NCBI GenBank assembly: GCA_050734915.1
Contig: JBOHUX010000022.1
Span: forward strand, 1-19,825
Reading direction: 5' to 3'
DNA length: 19,825 bases
Source: JBOHUX01 sp050734915
Lineage (GTDB): Bacteria; Chloroflexota; Dormibacteria; Dormibacterales; Dormibacteraceae
Part shown: positions 6,409 through 12,870 of the stretch, piece by piece
Numbering within the stretch: position 1 is the first letter of the stretch
How the letters are laid out: the number at the start of each line of letters is the position of its first letter
Notes under the pieces: generated by a model
Databases searched by the model: none
What the model saw: only the letters and a program-made list of their open reading frames with translations
What the model was told of the DNA's origin: nothing
Translations under genes and position numbers: made by a program

Positions 6409-7023
6409 TTGAGCGACGAACTCACCGAGCGCCAGGGCAAGATCCTCGAATATATCCGGTCCGTGACGCGGATTCGAAACTACCCGCCCAGCGTGCGCGA
6501 GATCGGGGAGGCGGTCGGGCTCTCCTCGAGCTCGACGGTCCACAACCACCTGAACCAGCTCGAGCGGCGGGGTCTCATCCGTCGCGACCCGAGCAAGTCG
6601 CGAACTGTCCAGCTGGTCGAGAACAGCCGCGTCGAGGCGCAGCGCCGGAATGTGCAGGCGGTACCGATCATCGGAAGCGTCGCGGCCGGTTCGCCGATCC
6701 TCGCCGAACAGAACATCGACGACTACGTCATGCTCTCCCCGGACGTGGCCCAGGAGGGCTGGTTCTTCCTTCGCGTCCGCGGCGACAGCATGATCAACGC
6801 CGGCATCCTGGACGGCGATCTGGTCCTCGTCAAGCCTCAGCAGGAGGCTCCCAACGGCACCATCGTGGTGGCGATGATCGAGGAGGAGGCCACCGTCAAG
6901 CGGTTCGAGCGAGGCCCGGACCACGTTCGGCTGATCGCGGAGAACCCTGCCTACCCTCCTATCGTGACGAGACAGGCGACCCTGATCGGGGTGGTCAGGG
7001 GAGTCCTTCGCCTGCTGAGCTAG
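6409..7023 (+). CDS. lexA: LexA repressor
   Basis: 204 aa, the usual LexA length. The N-terminal winged-helix domain (residues 1-70) has LTERQGKILEYI, the recognition helix SSSSTVHNHLNQLERRGLI and the RTVQLV wing. The autocleavage Ala93-Gly94 (GSVAAGSP) is followed by the S24 peptidase-like domain with catalytic Ser127 (RGDSM) and Lys164 (TVKRFER). It represses SOS genes until RecA filaments trigger self-cleavage. The start is TTG at 6409, backed by GGAGG at 6394-6398 and by protein homology. It is divergent from the LysM gene and convergent with hflX. Two LexA boxes upstream indicate autoregulation and joint control of the LysM gene. Confidence 0.97.
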   Translation: MSDELTERQGKILEYIRSVTRIRNYPPSVREIGEAVGLSSSSTVHNHLNQLERRGLIRRDPSKSRTVQLVENSRVEAQRRNVQAVPIIGSVAAGSPILAEQNIDDYVMLSPDVAQEGWFFLRVRGDSMINAGILDGDLVLVKPQQEAPNGTIVVAMIEEEATVKRFERGPDHVRLIAENPAYPPIVTRQATLIGVVRGVLRLLS

Positions 7024-7035
7024 CCGGGCGGTCCC

Positions 7036-7051
7036 CTCCGGCCGGCCGGAG
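7036..7051. terminator. Palindrome between convergent lexA and hflX
   Basis: CTCCGGCCGGCCGGAG is a perfect 16-base palindrome in the 36-base gap between the two convergent stop codons. It lacks a T-tract on both sides, so it would be a weak or factor-dependent bidirectional terminator. Confidence 0.4.
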
Positions 7052-7059
7052 CCTGGCGT

Positions 7060-8355
7060 TCAGCGCCCGGGGGCAGCCGGGGCGCGGAGGCGGTAGTGCT
7101 CGAACCGGTGGGCGGCGTGCGCCGGTACCCGGCCCCAGGTCAGCGTGCCCTCGGAAACGTACTCGTAACGGGCGAGCCCCCCCGCCTGGCGCAGGTCCGC
7201 CAGCACCGACTCACTCCCGTAGGGGATGAGCAGCTGCAGCACGACGGCATCCCGGAGGGTGACGCGGTCGAGCTCCGCCCGCAGCGCGTCGAGCCCGGCC
7301 GGCGCGGTCGCCGAGACGGCCACCGCGCCTGGGTAGGCGGCACTCAGCTCCCCCAGCAGGCGGCGGCGCGAGGCCGGTCCCAGGAGGTCCACCTTGTTGA
7401 GGACGACCACGCTCGGCGTCTCGGCGGCGCCCAGATCGCCCAGGACTTCCTCGACGGTGCCGGCCTGCTCGACGACCGCGGGGGAGGCGGCGTCGAGCAC
7501 GCGCATCACCACGTCGGCGTGGGTGACCTCCTCGAGAGTGGCCCGGAAGGCGGCGACGAGATCCGTGGGCAGCTTCTGAATGAAACCCACCGTGTCGGTG
7601 ACCAGAATCTCCCGGCCGCCGCCGAGACGGGCGCGGCGGGTGGTCGGGTCGAGGGTCGCAAAGAGGCGCCCCCGGGTCAGCACCGCGGATCCGGTCAGTG
7701 CATTGAGCAGTGTCGACTTGCCGGCGTTCGTGTAGCCGACGATGGCGACGACGGGCAGCTGCGAGCGGTGCCGCGAGGCCCGCTGCTGCCCGCGCTGCGC
7801 TCGCACCTGATCGAGCTCGCGGTCGAGATCCCGGAGACGTCGCCGGATGCGGCGCCGTTCGATCTCGATCTGCTGCTCGCCGGGGCCTCCGCGAGCCCCG
7901 ATGCCGCCCACCTGCCGGTGATAGTCGTAGGCGCCGACGACCCGTGGCAGCAGGTGGTGCAGCTGGGCTGACTCCACCTGCAGTCGGCCCTCGTGGGTGC
8001 GCGCGTGCTGGGCGAAGATGTCGAGGATGATCTCGGTCCGATCGACGACCTTGAGGTCGATCTCGCGCTCCAGGTTGCGCTGCTGGCGGGGGCTCAGGTC
8101 CTCGTTGCAGACGATCGCGTCGAAGCCGAGCCGCGGCTTGAGCTCCTTCAGCTCGGCGACCTTGCCCCGCCCGATGAAGAGCGCCGGTTCGACCTCGTCC
8201 CGGCGTTGGACATCCCGGCCCACCACCTCCGCGCCCGCCGTCCGGCAGAGCTCGGCCAGCTCGTCCATCTGGCCCGCCACCGAGCGCGCCGTGGCGCCCG
8301 CAAGCTGGACCCCGACCAGATAGGCTCGCTCGCGCCCGGTGCTGGTCGGGATCAG
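7060..8355 (-). CDS. hflX: GTPase HflX (proposed CTG start)
   Basis: Ribosome-associated GTPase that splits or rescues stalled 70S ribosomes. An N-terminal HflX domain (including IGRGKVAEL, VCNEDLSPRQQRNLE, RTEIILDIFAQHARTHEGRL, GGIGARGGPGE) is followed by a coiled linker and a G domain with P-loop GYTNAGKST, G2 ATLDPTTR, G3 DTVGF and G4 NKVD. The first ATG in frame (8280) and GTG (8292) both lie after the conserved N-terminal strand RAYLVGVQLAG, so translation must begin earlier. No ATG, GTG or TTG exists in frame back to the stop at 8403-8401. CTG at 8355 is preferred: it overlaps the upstream aminotransferase-remnant stop (CTGA) and has GAGGA ten bases before it, giving 431 aa. Convergent with lexA. 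Confidence 0.9.
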   Translation of the reverse strand: MIPTSTGRERAYLVGVQLAGATARSVAGQMDELAELCRTAGAEVVGRDVQRRDEVEPALFIGRGKVAELKELKPRLGFDAIVCNEDLSPRQQRNLEREIDLKVVDRTEIILDIFAQHARTHEGRLQVESAQLHHLLPRVVGAYDYHRQVGGIGARGGPGEQQIEIERRRIRRRLRDLDRELDQVRAQRGQQRASRHRSQLPVVAIVGYTNAGKSTLLNALTGSAVLTRGRLFATLDPTTRRARLGGGREILVTDTVGFIQKLPTDLVAAFRATLEEVTHADVVMRVLDAASPAVVEQAGTVEEVLGDLGAAETPSVVVLNKVDLLGPASRRRLLGELSAAYPGAVAVSATAPAGLDALRAELDRVTLRDAVVLQLLIPYGSESVLADLRQAGGLARYEYVSEGTLTWGRVPAHAAHRFEHYRLRAPAAPGR

Positions 8356-8480
8356 AGGCTCAGCTTCCTCAATCGCTCCACGACCTCGTCGAGGCGGCGG
8401 TCAGGCAGAGTCACGGACAACCTGAGATACCCTCCGCCGCGGTCGCCGAAACCGATCCTGCCAGGTGCCGCGCGGCTCAC
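8352..8480 (-). pseudogene. C-terminal stub of a PLP-dependent aminotransferase
   Basis: In the gap between the miaA stop (8494) and hflX, one minus-strand frame reads GFGDRGGGYLRLSVTLPD followed by RRLDEVVERLRKLSL and a stop (8354-8352). This is the characteristic C-terminal end of class I/II aminotransferases of the LL-diaminopimelate/aspartate type (G-FG-GEGY-R-S-T, then ERL-E-VERL). Only about 43 codons remain, from a GTG at 8480, and the PLP-binding domain is absent, so it is the residue of a deletion that fused miaA close to hflX. It may still be translated as a small peptide or keep hflX translation coupled. The parent function is inferred from these few motifs. Confidence 0.6.
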
Positions 8481-8493
8481 CTGACCGTCTCGC

Positions 8494-9468
8494 TCAACTT
8501 GGAACCGGCTCCTCCAGCTCATGCCGGGCGTCTCGACTCGCGTCCTGCCGCGCGGCCTCCGGCAGGCCCTGCCGCAGGTACCCCAGGATAGCCGTCAGGG
8601 GGTCGGGGTCGATCTGGAACCACCGGATCCGGCGATCCCGGCGCAGCCAGGTGGCCTGCCGCTTCGCGTACCGGCGGTTGGAGCTCCTCATCGCCGCCGC
8701 CAGAAGTGCCTCCTCGAGCTCGCCTCGGAGGCGCCGCCGGGACTCCGCATAGCCGATCCCGGTCAGCGACGGCGCGTCTTCGGGCACGCCCTCGGCGAGA
8801 GCGCGCGCGGTCTCCTCGACCAGACCGCGAGCGAGCTGGGACTCGACGCGCTCGGCGAGGCGGCGGTGCAGGTCGGCCCGCGGGGCGTCGAGGCCGATCC
8901 TCCAAATCCGCCAGGAGGGCGGCTGGCGCCGCCCACGGGAGGCGGCCAGCGGCCGCCCCGTCACCTCCAGCACCTCGATCGCGCGCACGAGCCGGACCGG
9001 GTTGGCGAAGTCGAGCCGCGCGTCCGGGTCGAGCCGGCGGACCATCTCCGCCAGTTCCGGCGTGGATCTTCGCCGCAGCTCGCGGCGCCGCGCGGGCCGC
9101 GCGCCCACGCCGGACAGGGCGAACCCGTCCAGCAGGGCGTCCACGTAGAGTCCGGTTCCACCCTCCAGGATCACGGGCCGCCCTCGAGCGGCCAACCCAG
9201 CGATCGCCCGCCTTGCCGCGGCCACATATCGATGCACGTCGTAGCTCTCCCCGGGGTCGACGAGGTCGATCATGTGGAACCTGGCGCGCGATCGCTGCTC
9301 GGGTGACGGCTTGTTGGTGGCGATCTCGAGGCCCCGGTAGACCTGCCTCGAATCGGCGACCACGACCTCTCCCCCGAGCGCTTCCGCCACCCTCACCGCG
9401 ATCTCGGTCTTGCCGACCCCCGTCGGTCCCAGCACCGCCACCACGTCGGGCACCGGAGGGCCCGTCAT
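8494..9468 (-). CDS. miaA: tRNA dimethylallyltransferase MiaA
   Basis: 324 aa. Adds the dimethylallyl group to A37 of tRNAs reading UNN codons, the substrate later methylthiolated by MiaB, also encoded in this window. P-loop GPTGVGKT (residues 14-21), DSRQVYRGLEIATNKP (39-54) matching the family DS-Q-Y-G-IGTAKP block, GGTGLYVDALL, and RRYAKRQATWLRR near the C-terminus. ATG 9468 is chosen because the protein then begins just ahead of the first beta strand; an upstream ATG at 9567 would add 33 non-conserved residues. No SD is visible. It is divergent from the pseudokinase gene, and its stop is followed by the aminotransferase stub and hflX. Confidence 0.95.
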   Translation of the reverse strand: MTGPPVPDVVAVLGPTGVGKTEIAVRVAEALGGEVVVADSRQVYRGLEIATNKPSPEQRSRARFHMIDLVDPGESYDVHRYVAAARRAIAGLAARGRPVILEGGTGLYVDALLDGFALSGVGARPARRRELRRRSTPELAEMVRRLDPDARLDFANPVRLVRAIEVLEVTGRPLAASRGRRQPPSWRIWRIGLDAPRADLHRRLAERVESQLARGLVEETARALAEGVPEDAPSLTGIGYAESRRRLRGELEEALLAAAMRSSNRRYAKRQATWLRRDRRIRWFQIDPDPLTAILGYLRQGLPEAARQDASRDARHELEEPVPS

Positions 9469-9581
9469 GGCGTCGATGGTGCCACAGCCGGCCCGCGGGA
9501 GATGAAGCCGGTTGGCGCATTCGGGCTCCGGGCCGCTATCTTCGACGTATCTCACAGCCACAAGCATCCTCCCGATCGTGG

Positions 9582-11123
9582 ATCGACGAGGTCCCGCAGC
9601 TGCTCCAGCACACCGGCGAGGGGCCGGTCGGGAGTACGTGGAACGCGAGGCTGGCCGACGGCACGCCGGCCGTCGCCACCAGACTGCAGGGCGCGCCGTC
9701 CGGCGCGCTGGCGGCGGCCCGCCGACTCGGCGGGGTGGCGGACCCGACGCTGGTGCCGGTGATCGGTGCCGCCGCGCGCGGGGGCGAGCTGTGGATCATC
9801 TGGGAGCAGGACGCCGGGATCACGCTCGGTCAGACGGCGGGAGCCGGCCTGCCGTCCACCGTGGCCGCCGTGCAGACGGGACTGGGGATCCTCGCCGGCC
9901 TGGCGGCTCTCCATCAGGCGGGCATCGCGCACGGCCGGCTGTCTCCGGAGACGGTCCGTCTCATGCCCGAGGGAGGCGTGCGCCTGGCAGGCTACGGCCT
10001 CGAGGGGCTGGTCACCGCCAGGGCGGCCACGGAGCAGGACCTTGCGATCGATGTCAGGGCGGCCGGGGAGATGATCTGCGGGCTCCTCGATATCCCCGTC
10101 GGCATGGCGCCGGCCTCGCCTCTCACCCCCCTCGAAGCCGCCCGTCCCGCCCTCGCGGCAGCGGCGCGCCGCGTCGCCGCGCCTGGGTCCGGCACCGGGC
10201 GGCTGACCGCCCGCGCCGCGCACGGGTTTCTCGAGGAGTCGGCCGGCATGCTCGTCGAGGATGACTCCCGGGTGACCGCCCAGGCCGAGATGAGCCGCAT
10301 GGTGGTCGCGGCCCTGACCGGGACGTCGATGTCCCCCCCGCCGGCGTCCGTTCCGGGGTCCCCGGCGAGCGCTGTCCCGCGCCCGCCGGAGGTGCCCTCC
10401 GTCCGCGCCGCCGCCGCCGGGGCCGCCACCGCCGCCGGCCTTCGGGAGCTTGCTAGTGCGGCCATCGGCGCCGCCAGCGAGGAGGCCACCAGGCTGCGGG
10501 GACAGCTGGAGGCGACCTCCCTTCCGCGCCTCGGCACGAGACCGCCGCGGGCGCCGGCCCGGATCCCGGGGGGCGGGCGCCGAGATCGAGGCGTCGGACG
10601 ATGGTGGCTGGTCGGCGCTCTCGCCGCCTTGGCGCTGGTGCCCATGATCGTGGTCGCCATGAACCTCAGCCGCTCGGCGCCGCCCGGGCCCAGCGCGGCG
10701 CTGCCGGGGGGCGCCGCGACGCCGACGCCACATCCCTCGGCCAAGGCGAAGCCGACCCCCACCGCCCAGCCGTCCCCGAGCCCCAGCGCGGGTACGTTCG
10801 GGCCACCCGCGGCGGCACCGATCACCTCGGTGGGACTGACCACGCCGGGCGGCTGCCAGCCGGGCGCATCCTGTGACCTTCACGTCCGGGTGGACATGCA
10901 CGGATTCAGCAGCGCCGGGCCGGTCACCTGGTCGTTCAAGCTGATCGGGTGTGACGGGACGGTGACGAGCGGTCCCACGGACACGGTCAATGCCGACGCC
11001 GGCTGGACCTACGTCTACGGCGACACCCACTATGCGGTGCCCAACGGCGCCCGGGTGGTGGCTGTCACCAGTGCCCCCGCCCAGGCGGCGTCACCGGAGC
11101 TGACGGTGGGCGCCTGCTCCTGA
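9582..11123 (+). CDS. Membrane-anchored pseudokinase with extracellular domain (start unresolved)
   Basis: About 513 aa. The N-terminal kinase-like fold has a degraded Gly loop (TGEGPVGSTW), VATRLQ where VAIK is expected (no beta-3 lysine), IAHGRLSPETV in place of HRDLKPEN (no catalytic Asp) and AGYG in place of DFG. It should therefore not transfer phosphate. An Ala/Pro-rich juxtamembrane region follows, then a transmembrane helix (WWLVGALAALALVPMIVVAM, near residues 341-360), a Pro/Thr/Ser linker and a C-terminal beta-type domain with four cysteines (GGCQPGASCD, LIGCDG, VGACS). It resembles actinobacterial/Chloroflexota PknB-like receptors, probably as a scaffold or sensor. There is no ATG, GTG or TTG in frame between 9468 and 9582; the first GTG (9735) comes after the Gly loop. 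One base fewer at GTGGATC (9578-9584) would join GTG to the frame. It is the only plus-strand gene among the repair genes. Confidence 0.75.
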   Translation: MDEVPQLLQHTGEGPVGSTWNARLADGTPAVATRLQGAPSGALAAARRLGGVADPTLVPVIGAAARGGELWIIWEQDAGITLGQTAGAGLPSTVAAVQTGLGILAGLAALHQAGIAHGRLSPETVRLMPEGGVRLAGYGLEGLVTARAATEQDLAIDVRAAGEMICGLLDIPVGMAPASPLTPLEAARPALAAAARRVAAPGSGTGRLTARAAHGFLEESAGMLVEDDSRVTAQAEMSRMVVAALTGTSMSPPPASVPGSPASAVPRPPEVPSVRAAAAGAATAAGLRELASAAIGAASEEATRLRGQLEATSLPRLGTRPPRAPARIPGGGRRDRGVGRWWLVGALAALALVPMIVVAMNLSRSAPPGPSAALPGGAATPTPHPSAKAKPTPTAQPSPSPSAGTFGPPAAAPITSVGLTTPGGCQPGASCDLHVRVDMHGFSSAGPVTWSFKLIGCDGTVTSGPTDTVNADAGWTYVYGDTHYAVPNGARVVAVTSAPAQAASPELTVGACS

Positions 11124-11124
11124 C

Positions 11125-11158
11125 CCCGCCGCGCCCCGCCACTCGGCCGGGCGGCGGG
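11125..11158. terminator. GC-rich hairpin between convergent pseudokinase gene and mutL
   Basis: CCCGCCGC (11125-11132) pairs with GCGGCGGG (11151-11158), leaving an 18-base loop that can pair internally. It sits in the 35-base gap between convergent stops. No T-tract, so terminator function is tentative. Confidence 0.35.
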
Positions 11159-12859
11159 TCAGTAATTGCGTCGGAAGTGGCGCTTCAGGTCCTGCCAGCC
11201 GAGCACGAGCCGCGTCGGGCGCCCGTGGGGGCACGTCACGGACCCCGTGGCGGTCTCCAGCTGATCGAGGAGCGCTCGCTGCTCGGCGGGGTCCATCGAG
11301 TCCCCGAAGCGGACCGCGGAGTGGCAGGCCAGCACCGCCGCCGCCCGCTCGAGCGCGCCCGGGTGCCGGCCGTCGGAGAGGGCGCTCAGCACCATCCGGA
11401 GAGCATCCGCGACCCCGTCCACTCGCATCTCCGCCGGCGCGGCGATGACCCGCAGCCCACGGGGGCCGAACTCCTCGAGTTCGAAGCCGAGCGCCGCCAG
11501 GCGATCTCGATTGTCCGACCAGGCTGCCATCTGGGCGGGTTCGACCTCGACCGTCTCAGCCCAGAGCAGCCGCTGGCGGGGTCCCCCGCCGGCCGCCACG
11601 CGCGCCAGGTAGCCGTTGAACAGCACCCGCTCGTGCGCGGCATGCTGGTCCACGAGCACGAGCCCGTCGGCGCCCTCCGCCACCAGGTACCCCGCCTGGA
11701 CCTGGCCGACCGGCCGTAGGGGGCCGATCGGCGCCCTTGCGCGGGTGTCGGCGCCAGCGGAGAGAGGCCCGGGCGCGGGGGCGGGGGCGGGCCGATGCGC
11801 TTCCGGCTCGGCGAGCCGCATCTGGAGCGCCGGGCGCCTCTCCATCGGACCGATCGCGGGGATCGCGAAGCGGTAGGGCTCGCTGCCGGCCAGAGCCGAG
11901 CGCACAGCCCCCTGGACGGCGGCGAAGACGGCGCCCTCCTGATGGAAGCGCACCTCGCGCTTGGTCGGATGAACGTTGACGTCGAGCGCGTCCGGCGCAA
12001 CATCGACGTCGATCGCAACGACGGGGAAGCGGCCCTTCTCGAGGCTTCCGCGATAGGCGTCTTCGACGGCGAAGGACAGCGCCCGGGAAGCGATCGGGCG
12101 ACGGTTGGCGCTGAGCAGGATGCCATCGCGACTGCCGCGACTGAGCCGCGGTTGCGAGGCGATTCCAGCGACTCCGATCGCCGGACCGTCGGCGCCCGAT
12201 GTCCAGGCGACCGCCAGCAGCTCGGGAAGGACCGCCTTCCCCCAGGCTGCCGCCGCCACCCTCGCCCGATCGCCGTCGCCGGTCGTGGTCAGCGCCGCCC
12301 GCCCCTCGACCAGAAGCCTGAAGGCGACCTCCGGATAGGCGGCCGCGTAGGCGGTGACCACCTTCACCATGGCGGCGTTCTCCGTCGCCGGGCTCTTGAG
12401 GAACCTGAGCCTCGCCGGGGTGGCGCCAAACAGATCCCTGACCTCGACGATGGCGCCTGGGACCGGCGGCGCCACCCCCTCCTCGACCACCTGGGCGGCG
12501 CGGACGCGGACGCGGTGGCCGCCGCTGCGGGCCTCTACGTCGGCCACCGCCGCGATGCTGGCCAGCGCCTCGCCCCGGAATCCCAGACTGCCGATGGTGG
12601 CCAGATCGGCGATCGAGGAGAGCTTGCTGGTGGCGTGCCGGCGAAACGCCAGAGCGAGTTCGCCGGCGGGGATGCCGGCACCGTCGTCGGCAACCCGGAT
12701 CAGCGTCCTGCCTGCTCCGCTGACCTCGATCACCACCCGGCGGGCGCCCGCGTCGAGCGAGTTTTCGACCAGCTCCTTCACCACTGAGGCGGGCCGCTCG
12801 ACCACCTCCCCGGCGGCGATGGCGTCGGCGATCTCTGGCGCGAGCAGGTGGATGGACAT
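11159..12859 (-). CDS. mutL: DNA mismatch repair protein MutL
   Basis: 566 aa. The N-terminal GHKL ATPase has ELVENSLDAGA (Glu29, Asn33), DDGAGI (58-63), RHATSK and LGFRGEALAS (92-101); the transducer domain has VNVHPTKREVRF. After a Pro/Ala-rich linker, the C-terminal domain has DQHAAHERVLFN, ACHSAVRFG, CPHGRPT and FRR, the metal-binding set of endonuclease-type MutL. The last Glu of the usual DQHA-x2-E-x4-E motif is Asn here. MutL couples MutS mismatch recognition to strand incision. Its ATG lies 11 bases after the mutS stop, so they share an operon. No SD is seen, suggesting coupling to mutS translation. Confidence 0.97.
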   Translation of the reverse strand: MSIHLLAPEIADAIAAGEVVERPASVVKELVENSLDAGARRVVIEVSGAGRTLIRVADDGAGIPAGELALAFRRHATSKLSSIADLATIGSLGFRGEALASIAAVADVEARSGGHRVRVRAAQVVEEGVAPPVPGAIVEVRDLFGATPARLRFLKSPATENAAMVKVVTAYAAAYPEVAFRLLVEGRAALTTTGDGDRARVAAAAWGKAVLPELLAVAWTSGADGPAIGVAGIASQPRLSRGSRDGILLSANRRPIASRALSFAVEDAYRGSLEKGRFPVVAIDVDVAPDALDVNVHPTKREVRFHQEGAVFAAVQGAVRSALAGSEPYRFAIPAIGPMERRPALQMRLAEPEAHRPAPAPAPGPLSAGADTRARAPIGPLRPVGQVQAGYLVAEGADGLVLVDQHAAHERVLFNGYLARVAAGGGPRQRLLWAETVEVEPAQMAAWSDNRDRLAALGFELEEFGPRGLRVIAAPAEMRVDGVADALRMVLSALSDGRHPGALERAAAVLACHSAVRFGDSMDPAEQRALLDQLETATGSVTCPHGRPTRLVLGWQDLKRHFRRNY

Positions 12860-12870
12860 TCGCGGCTGTT

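Noticed and set aside
8519..9520. 333-codon minus-strand frame overlapping miaA
   Set aside because: Arg/Ala/Gly-rich alternative frame of miaA with no motif.
9552..11030. 492-codon minus-strand open frame opposite the pseudokinase gene
   Set aside because: Low-complexity Gly/Arg/Ala composition without motifs, while the plus strand shows kinase fold, membrane helix and extracellular domain.
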